From Candidatus Dormiibacterota bacterium (GTDB lineage: Bacteria > Chloroflexota > Dormibacteria > Dormibacterales > Dormibacteraceae): DNA of 64,000 nucleotides. Both the position numbers and the translations under genes were made by a program. This document shows, piece after piece, positions 18,039 through 25,976 of this stretch. The stretch's first letter is position 1. Every line of letters starts with the position of its first letter. A model generated the notes under the pieces. It was not told the origin of the DNA. It saw only the letters and a list, made by a program, of their open reading frames with translations, and did not search any database. Location of the stretch: the NCBI GenBank assembly GCA_955652705.1, contig CATPBK010000050.1, forward strand, positions 62,001 to 126,000. The letters are read 5' to 3'.

Positions 18039-18149
18039 CGCCGTCTCTACCGGATCAGATTCAAGTTGGGTTTCGTTACCAGGCGAGTCCTGGTAGCTGG
18101 ATTCGAGAGTAGCATCCGGCCCGGTGGGCGGCCGCCGGGAGGTGGACGG

Positions 18150-18463
18150 ATGACATTCGTGACCTTGGTTCGTTTCACAGCTGAGGGCGCAAAGACGATC
18201 AACGAGTCCAGGAAGCGTTACGACGCTTATGAGAAGCTAGTGCAGGATGCTGGAGGTACCGGATCGCGGCCGCGTACGGGCTGCTTGGTGAGTACGACAT
18301 CGTGACGGTGGTTGAGCTGCCGAGTGAGAAGGCCGCTGCCCGTATCGCGTTGGCGGTCGCATCGTTCGGTACTGTCAGCACGCAAACCCTTACTGCGATC
18401 CGAATCAAAGAGTTCTACGACATGGTCGATGAAGCCGTGGGGGCGGCGAAGGCCGCGCGGTAG
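18150..18463 (+). pseudogene. GYD-domain protein with one frameshift
   Basis: From ATG 18150: MTFVTLVRFTAEGAKTINES, then KRYDAYEKLVQDAGG in frame 1. From about 18263 the next frame continues AAYGLLGEYDIVTVVELPSE, ALAVASFGTVSTQTLTAI and FYDMVDEAVGAAK to TAG 18461-18463. Together they form a complete GYD-domain protein (about 100 residues, function unknown, the GYD motif here as GEYD). One base is missing at about 18258-18264. Either decay or an assembly error. Confidence 0.75.
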
Positions 18464-19201
18464 GCAGCGTTGGAGTGGGGCGGCCGCCCCGCCGTCGATG
18501 CGCATGAGCTGGGTTGAGACGTCGCCGAGCGAGAGTAAGGCTGCGTTAGGCGAGCGCCTGCGCAAGCGACATTAGATCGCCTTTCCGGGCGGTCGTCCGA
18601 CGAGTCATCGGGACTTGGGATCCAATCAGGGCGCTCTCTATGCGACGCTGTATCGCGCGAAGGCCCCGCTTGGACGCGATCGGGAAGGGTTGGTGGCATC
18701 ATTAGAAGACGCGAGAATTCGCGGTCTCCTCTAGGACTACGTCCGGGCGCCAGTGGCCGCCAGATGGACTTCTTTGAACCCCACCCCTCTCGTCAAGAGG
18801 ACGCGGATCTTGCGATTACTGTCCCCTTCGGCCTTCGGGTGTCGCCTTGCCAGGGCTAGAAAAAGAATGACCCCAACGGACCGCCTCGTAGGCTTCGGCG
18901 CCCGTCTTGCGACGAATTCCGACTCCCTTGAACGTATCCCTCGGGGCCAAACCGAACGCTACTCCTAATGCGCTCCGAATAGCAAGCGCTGGCCAGTAGC
19001 AGTATCCAAGCTACTGCTAGTTGCCGAGCAATGATTTCATGGTGAGCGCTGGCTAACTCTGACTTGCCTCGCCGGCGCCAAGTTGTGTCGCGAACAGTGG
19101 ATCCTGTTCCCTGTTGCTTTGGATGTTTGGACCTGACCGCGGCAGGGTAGGAATTAGTGTAAGTATAGTTCACATAAAAGCTACACCAGGAGGTGTACTG
19201 A
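18464..19201. other. 738-nt gene-poor stretch
   Basis: No intact gene. At about 18590-18725 a frame reads GALYATLYRAKAPLGRDREG with a stop soon after, which may be a small remnant. The second half is lower in GC than its surroundings. The last 60 nt form the leader of hsp20, with CCAGGAGGTGTACTGA just before the ATG. Confidence 0.35.
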
Positions 19202-19678
19202 ATGATGACAAGAACACATTACTTGGTGCCAACGTCCGACCTTGTGAGCGGCGCTGCGATGGATCGCCTAATTGAGCAGTTCTTTGGTTATGGAGCTGCA
19301 AGTCAGCAGGACGGCACGCCGACCTATGCCCTACCTGTTGACATCCTGGAGACGCATGACGCTTATGAGCTCCACGCCACCGTCGCCGGGGTTCCGCAGG
19401 ACAGCGTCGAGGTGAGCTTCGAGGGCGGCCTGTTGAGCATTGCAGTGAAGGCGACGCCGCTCGATGTCGAGGCCAGATTCATTCGCCAAGAGCGACCATG
19501 GGGTAACTGGAGCCGCAAGCTGGAGCTGCCCAAAGAGATCGACCCTTCGAAGATCGCCGCTCAATTCGAGAACGGCGTTTTGACCGTAAGCGTGCCGAAG
19601 GCGGCGCAGGTCCAGCCGATGCGAATCGCGATCGGGGAAGCCGGCAAGGCCCTGCCGATTCCTAAGGGGCGCGGTTAG
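19202..19678 (+). CDS. Hsp20 / alpha-crystallin small heat-shock protein
   Basis: 158 residues; ATP-independent holdase chaperone. The alpha-crystallin domain runs from PVDILETHDAYELHATVAGV (about 42-60) to ENGVLTVSVPKAAQVQP near 130-143, with the conserved A-x-x-x-n-GVL motif (AQFENGVLTV). A short N-terminal arm and C-terminal tail are present. The strong AGGAGG site gives a clear start at ATG 19202. HspR, the usual repressor of such genes, is encoded 31 kb away in this window; I did not find a clear HspR inverted repeat in front. Confidence 0.95.
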   Translation: MMTRTHYLVPTSDLVSGAAMDRLIEQFFGYGAASQQDGTPTYALPVDILETHDAYELHATVAGVPQDSVEVSFEGGLLSIAVKATPLDVEARFIRQERPWGNWSRKLELPKEIDPSKIAAQFENGVLTVSVPKAAQVQPMRIAIGEAGKALPIPKGRG

Positions 19679-20014
19679 GGTTAATCCTCGACGTAAGTTG
19701 ACGGTGAGACATCTCGCAACAGACACCCGTGAGGGTATGCCAGAGAAGAGTCTCAAGACTTGAAGCGGGAGCAATCCGAGAGGACATAAAGGCACCTGGC
19801 GCGAAGCTGACCGACATCCGCTGAGGATATGGATTCAGATAGCGGCTAGCAGGTCGTTCTTCGGGTTGCAGTCCCCGCCGTGCTTCTACCGTGACGTCGC
19901 GACACGTCCGACCCCACTGGGTCCGAGCCACGACCCGACCAAGACCGACCAACTCACCTTAGGCTGGCTCCGCGCTTGAAGTACGCCATTCTGTCCAAGC
20001 CTCGGATGCGTAGG
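19679..20014. other. intergenic, no gene seen
   Basis: 336 nt between the convergent ends of hsp20 and yceI-like genes. No coding frame or repeat stands out. Confidence 0.35.
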
Positions 20015-20590
20015 CTAGTCCACCTGCTGTGGCACTTGGGCCAGTGCCTCGTCCGGATACACAAGTTCGATGTCCAGCGTGAAAGTCAAGTCATGACTGG
20101 CCATCAGACCCCAGTCAAAGATCCGGTCCCACGTAATGCCAAAGTCGCGCCGATCGACGGTGAACCGGGATGTGAAACCGGCCCGGAGGCCCCACGGGTC
20201 AGCGACAACGCCGTGGAAATCGAAGGGGATCTCGACCCGGCGAGTCACGCCCTTAAGACTTAGATCTCCCGCGATCAGGTAGCCGCCCTCGCGTGGCTCG
20301 ATTTGACCGCCGGAGAAGGTGATCAGCGGGTGCCGCTCAGCGTCGAGCCAGGGCTCGGAGCGCATGAACTCCTCTTGCCGCGGGTGACCGGTGCTGACGG
20401 AGGCCGACTGGATCTCCACCCGGAACGTCGAGTGGAATGGATCGTCAGTGTTCAGCTCGAGAGTACCGCTGACACGGGGAAGCTTGGCCCGCAGGTTCGC
20501 CACGTTAAAGTGCCAGACGCTCACCACGACCTGGGAGTGGAGCTCGTCAATCCTCCAGGTACCCGGTCGCAGCGGCTGATCTTGAGCCAC
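20015..20590 (-). CDS. YceI-family lipocalin-like protein
   Basis: 191 residues with the YceI eight-stranded barrel pattern: WRIDELHSQVVVSVWHFNVA at the front, then DAERHPLITFSGGQIEP, GDLSLKGVTRRVEIPFDFHG, and DRRDFGITWDRIFD. YceI proteins bind isoprenoid-like lipids. No signal peptide is visible, so it would be cytoplasmic, unlike the periplasmic E. coli protein. Single gene, start ATG-type at 20590 (GTG/ATG-like, GTGGCTCAAG on the minus strand). Confidence 0.9.
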   Translation of the reverse strand: MAQDQPLRPGTWRIDELHSQVVVSVWHFNVANLRAKLPRVSGTLELNTDDPFHSTFRVEIQSASVSTGHPRQEEFMRSEPWLDAERHPLITFSGGQIEPREGGYLIAGDLSLKGVTRRVEIPFDFHGVVADPWGLRAGFTSRFTVDRRDFGITWDRIFDWGLMASHDLTFTLDIELVYPDEALAQVPQQVD

Positions 20591-20934
20591 GTTTAGTTTC
20601 AGAACCGCCGCAGCCGGCCATCGATTCCCCGCCTCGCCGCGCCGGCGAGACTAGAGCAAATGGCTGCAGCCATCGTTCGGCTTGCCCGGCGCCTTGCTCG
20701 TCCTTGTTGAGCAGGTCGAGTAGTGCCATCCTGGGGTTCGCCACCGTCGTGGTCCTCCAGGTGGTGTCTTGAACACCTCCACTTGGAACCACGCGGTGGC
20801 CCTTTGTCAAAGGGGCCCGGAATTTACACCACTACCTGCGACACGACTGGCAGTGGATTTCGGCCTGGCTGACCGCAGCACGTGATTCTTCATGGTTATG
20901 GCTCCTGTTCTGGCCGTCGACTCATTCTTGGTCG
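20591..20934. other. intergenic, no gene seen
   Basis: 344 nt upstream of yceI-like gene and of the gene at 20935. A GGCCCTTTGTCAAAGGGGCC near-palindrome lies at about 20801-20820 and could be a hairpin. Confidence 0.3.
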
Positions 20935-21204
20935 GTGCGGGAAGCCGTCTCGCTTCGGGATGCGGTGTTCTGGATGAACTTCCATCTTGAGCTGCTGGGC
21001 GCACACCAGCGGGCGCTTCGGCGGATGCGGGCCCTAATTGCCAATTCACGGCGGCCGGACGACTGTGCGGCCGACGCTCAACTCGTCGGGGCCGAGATTG
21101 AGCGGGAGTTGGATCGGCTCAGGTACTGGGAAGAGATGGTCGACAGGTCGGATAGGGCGGTGCGTCTGCGGCCGATCCTCGCTGCCTTCGGACCTAGAAC
21201 CTAG
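20935..21204 (+). CDS. small helical hypothetical protein
   Basis: 89 residues from GTG 20935 (ATG 20974 is an alternative). Mostly amphipathic helix: FWMNFHLELLGAHQRALRRM and ELDRLRYWEEMVDRSDRA. The layout (W-x-N, E-L-L, then a helix ending in a R-x-x-x-W segment) resembles that of the next gene on the other strand. No known family. Confidence 0.45.
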   Translation: MREAVSLRDAVFWMNFHLELLGAHQRALRRMRALIANSRRPDDCAADAQLVGAEIERELDRLRYWEEMVDRSDRAVRLRPILAAFGPRT

Positions 21205-21245
21205 CTTCGCGGGAAGCGGATAGGGCCAGCGTCTCGCGAATGAGT

Positions 21246-21680
21246 TCAGCGCGAGGGATCGATCCTAGGTGGCTGGGTTCCCTCGCCTTCCAACGCGTCC
21301 AGGCGGCTACGCCAGAATGCGAGGCGTCGTGCTAATCGCTCAGCCTCCGCCCTAACGATCGTCAGGTCTGTGGTTTCTATTTCGATCTTCGCAGTGTCGG
21401 TCACCATCTCACGAACTCGAGCAGAGGCTCCGTCGAGCATGAAACGTTTGAAGTCCAGCAACTCCGAGTACACGTTTATCCAGTGCTCCACATCTTCCCT
21501 ATCTCCCGCTGTCGGGTTTTCGCCGGGAAGGAAAGGGTCTGTACTGGCACTCTCGCCTGGGAGGAGACGCGTGGCATCCACCGAGCGCGAGGCCGCCTGT
21601 GTCGCCCGATTGTCGCGCGCCTTCCCTGGCCTTGTCGCTTTGGGTTCACCCTTCCGGGACCGTTTAGTCACTACCGGCAA
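21246..21680 (-). CDS. hypothetical protein related to the 20935 gene
   Basis: 144 residues. A basic, Ala/Pro-rich N-terminus of 60 residues is followed by WINVYSELLDFKRFMLDGAS, then EIETTDLTIVRAEAERLARR and LAFWRSRLDALEG, a helical hairpin. The C-terminal half parallels the gene at 20935 in spacing of W-N, ELL, and the RLxxWRS/RYWE stretch. The two genes are convergent, 42 nt apart. Function unknown. An alternative reading is a coincidental resemblance of helical proteins. Confidence 0.55.
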   Translation of the reverse strand: MPVVTKRSRKGEPKATRPGKARDNRATQAASRSVDATRLLPGESASTDPFLPGENPTAGDREDVEHWINVYSELLDFKRFMLDGASARVREMVTDTAKIEIETTDLTIVRAEAERLARRLAFWRSRLDALEGEGTQPPRIDPSR

Positions 21681-21782
21681 GGATGTAAGTCATCGTGTAG
21701 CAAAGTCAACAACCACAGACGAAACCCGGGGCGGTTCAGCCGCACCAGGTCACCAGGCCCGCGCCGGCTAGTGAGGGGACAA

Positions 21783-21816
21783 CGGTTGCTAAGCGTTGCT
21801 ACACGGTTGCTACACG
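21783..21816. repeat. CGGTTGCTA(CAC) direct repeats beside tRNA scar B
   Basis: Three close copies of GTTGCTA-CAC-type sequence. A similar pair stands about 75 nt before the complete tRNA-Arg at 34.3 kb. Placement just outside the tRNA core suggests integrase arm sites or a shared element end. This is an inference. Confidence 0.45.
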
Positions 21817-21861
21817 GCTGCCAAAAGTAGCCATGTAGAGCGCAGCCTTTGAATTCAAAAG

Positions 21862-21907
21862 GTGGTGCGCCTGGCAGGAATCGAACCTGCTGCCTTGCGG
21901 TCCGGAG
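21862..21907 (-). repeat. tRNA-Arg(CCG) 3'-half direct repeat, copy B
   Basis: 46 nt identical to copy A (7276) and to the 3' half of the complete tRNA-Arg gene (34351-34396). Left flank GAATTCAAAAGG also matches the left flank of the complete gene (GAATTCAAAGAG). Together with the complete gene it brackets the 12.5-kb hexuronate/AbiE region as direct repeats, as expected for attL/attR. Confidence 0.85.
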
Positions 21908-22092
21908 TTCCAGGCAACCCGCTTCGGAGTAGCCGTTTTTGATTCGCCGAGTGACGCTGAATGCCGCCCCTTGCCATCGTTTTCCGCCTGGGTTGCTGTA
22001 CGGACCGATGCGCGCGACTGTCACTTCGTCTCTAGTCGCAGAACCTCGATCCCGTCGCCTCGTTGCGCTCACTAGGGCCCCATCGCCATCAA

Positions 22093-22743
22093 TCAGCTCC
22101 GCCGGGATGACCCTCCGCGTGCCTGGGGCCTTGGCCGTCGAGGTGCGTACCTTGCCAGAAGGCTGTTGACCCGACCCACGTCGAACGCCACGGGGTCGAA
22201 ATTATCGGCCGCCCACTGGCGCCATTCCTCGTGTTCGGGATGGCTAGGATCTTCCAACGCCAGGAGGAAATTGGCATATCCGTGCGGGCCACCCACATCC
22301 TCGGGCGGACAGGCTCTCTCGCCGTCCAAGCAGCGTGGCAGTATGCCTTTGACGGATTCGATCGGCAGTGCATCCTGAACCTCAATTAGGTGCTCCCAGC
22401 TGTCGCCAAAGTCGTATTCGTAGATGCACGTCGCGCCCGGCCTGGGGGCGATCTGGTTGAGGTGGATGGCCCTGTAGTCGATCGGCGATGGCTCGAATTC
22501 ATTACCGGGTTCCCCGAAACGAATTTCGCCGACCAAGAACTGGTGCAGATGAGAGTCTGTCCATCCCATCACCGCTTGGACGATGTGATGGAGTCGCGGG
22601 AGCCTGACATTCTGGGGCACGAGAACCATTCGCCAGATCGGCGGCTCGACGCCGACGAGACTGACCTTGACTTGGAACACGTCGTCGGGCTGGCTGAATC
22701 TCATGCGCAGGCGATTGCTCGACCCTGAGGAGTTGGCGCCCAT
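22093..22743 (-). CDS. pRiA4b ORF-3-like protein
   Basis: 216 residues. VFQVKVSLVGVEPPIWRMVL, then LHHIVQAVMGWTDSHLHQF and YEYDFGDSWEHLIEV are the full signature of the plasmid pRiA4b ORF-3-like (IS1096 TnpR-type) family, followed by CLDGERACPPEDVGGPHGY. Such proteins are often found in mobile elements and plasmids; biochemical role unclear. It lies just inside copy B of the tRNA direct repeat, which fits a mobile origin. Start is ATG 22743; M at 22704 would also do. Confidence 0.9.
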   Translation of the reverse strand: MGANSSGSSNRLRMRFSQPDDVFQVKVSLVGVEPPIWRMVLVPQNVRLPRLHHIVQAVMGWTDSHLHQFLVGEIRFGEPGNEFEPSPIDYRAIHLNQIAPRPGATCIYEYDFGDSWEHLIEVQDALPIESVKGILPRCLDGERACPPEDVGGPHGYANFLLALEDPSHPEHEEWRQWAADNFDPVAFDVGRVNSLLARYAPRRPRPQARGGSSRRS

Positions 22744-22796
22744 TCGCTAACCTCCACGATCTTCGTTCCGGGGGTCGGCCACCACGTCACCGACGA

Positions 22797-23495
22797 TCAG
22801 TCTCGCTCGCGCTCTGACTCAAACCCCGTCCTCCCTGTGCGAGACCGGGCCAAGTCACGTGCCAACTCGCCTCCGACTCGCTTGAGCAGATGCTTGTCCG
22901 ACCGGCTGAGTCCGTCGGTTTCGGCGAGGTAGCCCAGCCCTTCCTCGATAAGAGGGCGCCTGGACTCGGGATCGAGACGAGCCTGGCGGAAGATCTCAGC
23001 GACCACGTCTGATCGCCAGCGCGCCGGATCGTAACGGAGGATCGCCCAGATGTCTTGTCGATCCTTCTCCCCAGGGAGGGTGTCTGGACGATCGAGGAGA
23101 GCGGCTAACTTGGTCACAAAGAGCGCCTCGGGGCGCAGGGTTCGATGATCGGCGACGGTCTCGGCGTGCCTTTGGAGGGCTTCCACCGGCAATCGAAGCC
23201 GCTCACCCAATTCGGACTGGTGCGCTGCGTAGACGTCGACCCCGACGCCACGGATCACCGTCTTGTACTTCCTGCCCGCGAGGTGCTTGCGCGCCTCCAG
23301 CTGATAGAGACCCTGCAGCTTGCTCATGGTGGCCATGTCGACGATGAGGTCGATGTCGTGGCTCTTTTGAGCCTGCAGTCTCAGGTAGGCCGCCCAACCT
23401 CCTATCACGATCGCCTCAGGCACCTGGCGATGGAGCTCCTCCAAGACCTCCAAGGCCCTATCTTCGCGACCAGGATCAGGCCGCTTCTTCGGCAA
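22797..23495 (-). CDS. AbiEii-like nucleotidyltransferase (putative toxin)
   Basis: 232 residues. IVIGGWAAYLRLQ at about 36-48 and SHDIDLIVD at about 54-62 form the GG(W/S) ... DxD active site of minimal nucleotidyltransferases, the AbiEii/DUF1814-type fold; a helical ALFVTKLAALLDR follows. In type IV toxin-antitoxin pairs this enzyme transfers nucleotides to tRNA or another target. It overlaps the HTH gene upstream by 20 nt, the arrangement of antitoxin first and toxin second. Sequence is divergent from classic AbiE, so the role is inferred from context. Confidence 0.75.
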   Translation of the reverse strand: MPKKRPDPGREDRALEVLEELHRQVPEAIVIGGWAAYLRLQAQKSHDIDLIVDMATMSKLQGLYQLEARKHLAGRKYKTVIRGVGVDVYAAHQSELGERLRLPVEALQRHAETVADHRTLRPEALFVTKLAALLDRPDTLPGEKDRQDIWAILRYDPARWRSDVVAEIFRQARLDPESRRPLIEEGLGYLAETDGLSRSDKHLLKRVGGELARDLARSRTGRTGFESERERD

Positions 23496-24099
23496 ACAAC
23501 CTCCGAGTCATATCGACGAAGAACCTCGCAGCCTGCCAGCCGGGCAGGTTGAAGATGTCGACGTAAGTCTGCGGGATGGGGGTGTAATCACCGTAGGAGT
23601 GAAGCAGGGGATCCGGCTCCAGGATCAAGACGCGAATGCGGCCAGATCGGCGCGGAGGGAGCCGGCGGGCAGCCTCAGCCGCCGCCCCGTAAGCCAAGAC
23701 GGTGTCGTAGTCGGCCACAGTGTTGCGGCCGACGGCGAGGCGGTAGGCAGTGAAGCCGCCGAGAACGAACCCTCTAGTGAGTGCATCCTCGAGGGCCTCA
23801 AGGGAAGCCTTGGCTCGGGTCTCGTAAACGACGTCCCGGCTTAAGTCCCGGTGGCCAGCCCAGAGCAATAGCAGGCGTTCCGGGTCGAGCACCCGAACCC
23901 CGGTCCGGCCGGACTTCACGGCCCCGATCTGCCGTGGCCGATCGAGTGCGCTGTGCACCGTGGTCTTCGACAGCCCCAAGTCGGTGGCGAGCGAGGACAG
24001 CGAGTGCCTCCGCTCGCCGCTGCCGGTCAGCGCCTTAACCAGCAGGTGACGCCAGACCCATTCGGTTCGACTCAACACCAGCCGAATAATATCCGACAA
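23476..24099 (-). CDS. AbiEi-like winged-helix antitoxin
   Basis: 207 residues. Residues 15-75 are a winged helix (SLSSLATDLGLSKTTVHSAL, then GAVKSGRTGVRVLDPERLL), followed by VVYETRAKASLEALEDALTR and GFVLGGFTAYRLAVGRNTVA, the pattern of the AbiEi C-terminal domain. It is the first gene of a two-gene unit and would autorepress it and neutralise the nucleotidyltransferase, as in known type IV systems. Ends in VDMTRRLFAEEAA overlapping the next start. No strong ribosome site was seen at 24099. Confidence 0.7.
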   Translation of the reverse strand: MSDIIRLVLSRTEWVWRHLLVKALTGSGERRHSLSSLATDLGLSKTTVHSALDRPRQIGAVKSGRTGVRVLDPERLLLLWAGHRDLSRDVVYETRAKASLEALEDALTRGFVLGGFTAYRLAVGRNTVADYDTVLAYGAAAEAARRLPPRRSGRIRVLILEPDPLLHSYGDYTPIPQTYVDIFNLPGWQAARFFVDMTRRLFAEEAA

Positions 24100-24279
24100 T
24101 AGCCGAACAGGAGTAGCAGTTCGAAAGCTAGTGAACCGACATCAATGATGAGCACCCGCCGCTCCGGGTTGTGCACGGGTTGATGTATATGGCCAGGACC
24201 GGTGCGAACCGGAATGCCAGCATCCTCCAGCATGTAGTGGTAAAGGTCTGCTGAAGCGCAAGATATGGCGCAGCGAGCG

Positions 24280-24559
24280 TCAATTCTGCCCGCGAGGACC
24301 ACAGGACGCTGCCATCGTCCCGGGGCCGCGGCGCCAGTAGGCGCTGCGGTACAGGAACTGCCAGGTGTCTTCTATCCAGTGCGGATCACGGTTGAGCAGC
24401 ACGGGAACCACATGCTCCTTGAGATATGCAACGACGGCAAGTTCGCGGCCGTTGAGCGTAGCGTCGCCCAACCCGGTAATGCCTCATCCGTGGTGATCTT
24501 CAGGGTCACAAATTGCGACTAGGGCTGGTGACGATCACATCAGCGGCGATGATTTTCAT
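24280..24559 (-). pseudogene. decayed N-terminus of a ManD/RspA-type mannonate dehydratase
   Basis: After a ribosome site GAAGGGAACG, ATG 24559 reads MKIIAADVIVTSPSRN. Then a T is missing and the next frame gives [14 protein letters not shown], a second T is missing, and the third piece reads [20 protein letters not shown] and [20 protein letters not shown] before ending at TGA 24280-24282. These are the first 90 residues of enolase-superfamily D-mannonate dehydratase. The remaining 300 residues are gone. It is the last gene of the uronate operon, 11 nt after uxuB, and its loss would block mannonate use unless another copy exists. Confidence 0.8.
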
Positions 24560-24569
24560 ATCGTTCCCT

Positions 24570-25976
24570 TCAAAGGGCTGTCGGTGAAAGATGCTGGGTC
24601 GTCAGCTGCCGGGTGGCCGCCGCAATAGCTGAGACGACGCCGGCGTTCCCGGCTAGATCCGGGGCGAGAGCGCTCAGGGTCAGTTCCGCGTCCGCTTCAG
24701 GCGACGTCCCAAGGCCGGCCACCAGCCGGTCGACGCCGCCGTCGTTCACGTCGCTGCGGGGCGTGCTGAGGTGAAGTATCCATGCAGCGACGAGGGCAAC
24801 CTCGCCGCTACCGATGTCTTTGCCCTCGGCCAGCCGTTTGCGGATGACGGGGAAGGCCCGCATGGGCAGTTTGACCGAGCCGTCCGTGGCTATCTGCTTG
24901 AGCTGATGCCGGATGCGCGGGTTGGTGAACCGACGGCGGAGGGCATCCAAGTAAGCATCAATTTCGAGCGCTGCGGATGGCAGCACGGCCCGGGCATCCG
25001 CCCACAGGAGCTCCAGCAGCTGGACACAGCCCGGGTCCTCCATGGCCTCCGCGATCGTCTCGCGGCCGCGCGGCAGCCCGGTGTACGCCAGCAGGGAGTG
25101 GCCGGCGTTGAGCAGCCACAGCTTGCGCTGTTCGTATGGGGCGACGTCGGCGACAAACCGGGCGCCGGCCGCCTCCCAGGCCGGGCGCCCGGCGGGAAAA
25201 GCGCCGGCCAGCACCCACTCCGAAAACGGTTCGGCGACGACTGGCGCGTTGTCGGCGTAGCCGGTCAGCTCGGCCGCCTCGGCGATGTCGTCAGCCGTAG
25301 TCCCCGGAGTAATCCGATCAACCATGGTGGAGACGAAGGACACCTTGGCCCTAATCCACTCCGAAAGGTCTGTATCGATCGCGTTGGCAAGCGCAAATAG
25401 AGTCTGCCCGGTGACCTCGCCGTTGTTTGCAATGTTGTCGCAGCTGATCACGGCGATGCCGAGACCGCCTGCTTCGCGCCGTGCACGCAGCCCGTCCACC
25501 AAGCGGCCCGGCACCGTGAGTGCTGCGGAGTCCTCCCGGGCGAGCAGCCGCTGGATGTCCGCGGCCACGTCGGGGTCCGCCAGATCAAGCGTCCCGTCTT
25601 GTCCGCGCCGGTAGCCGGCTTCGGTAACCGTCAAGGTAACGACGGCTGTCGTCGGGGCCGCGAGGAGATCGCGCCACCGGTGTGCGTCGGCACCGTCGCG
25701 GGCTTCGACGATGGCGGTCATCACCTCAGCACTGTCGCCGTCGGGCGCGCGGGTGATCAGCGTGTACAGGCCGTCCTGGGCGGCAAGCGCTTCGGCGGCG
25801 CGCGGGCTGCGGCCGGTGAAGGCCGCGATTCCCCATCGATCTCCCGTCCGGGCGTTCGCGTTGGCGCGCTCGGTATACCACGCTTGGTGGGCGCGATGAA
25901 ATGCCCCGAGTCCCAGGTGCACGATGCGGATCGGTGCCGGAGGGAGATCGAGCGCGTGGCGGTTCAGCCGCTTCAC
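24570..25976 (-). CDS. uxuB: fructuronate reductase / mannitol dehydrogenase family
   Basis: 468 residues. RIVHLGLGAFHRAHQAWYTE at the front (Rossmann GxGxFHRAH), then LTVTEAGYRRG, VISCDNIANNG and the catalytic KxxxxNxxH region RKLWLLNAGHSLLAYTGL. It would interconvert D-fructuronate and D-mannonate with NAD(H), the step after uronate isomerase. Related mannitol or tagaturonate dehydrogenases cannot be excluded, but the adjacent uxaC and the ManD remnant favour fructuronate. GTG start overlaps the upstream gene by GTGA. Confidence 0.88.
   Translation of the reverse strand: MKRLNRHALDLPPAPIRIVHLGLGAFHRAHQAWYTERANANARTGDRWGIAAFTGRSPRAAEALAAQDGLYTLITRAPDGDSAEVMTAIVEARDGADAHRWRDLLAAPTTAVVTLTVTEAGYRRGQDGTLDLADPDVAADIQRLLAREDSAALTVPGRLVDGLRARREAGGLGIAVISCDNIANNGEVTGQTLFALANAIDTDLSEWIRAKVSFVSTMVDRITPGTTADDIAEAAELTGYADNAPVVAEPFSEWVLAGAFPAGRPAWEAAGARFVADVAPYEQRKLWLLNAGHSLLAYTGLPRGRETIAEAMEDPGCVQLLELLWADARAVLPSAALEIDAYLDALRRRFTNPRIRHQLKQIATDGSVKLPMRAFPVIRKRLAEGKDIGSGEVALVAAWILHLSTPRSDVNDGGVDRLVAGLGTSPEADAELTLSALAPDLAGNAGVVSAIAAATRQLTTQHLSPTAL

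Noticed and set aside
20799-20822. Terminator near 20.8 kb
   Set aside because: Imperfect stem and no following T-run; direction of use unclear.
7276-21907. A-B interval as a mobile island
   Set aside because: It contains rpoD and glutamate dehydrogenase, which are chromosomal housekeeping genes; the repeats more likely mark separate events.
24072-24302. 76-residue minus-strand frame between the AbiEi gene and the manD remnant
   Set aside because: Contains LYHYMLEDAGIPVRTGPGHI, which may be a remnant, but I could match it to no family and it is broken upstream; not reported as a gene.
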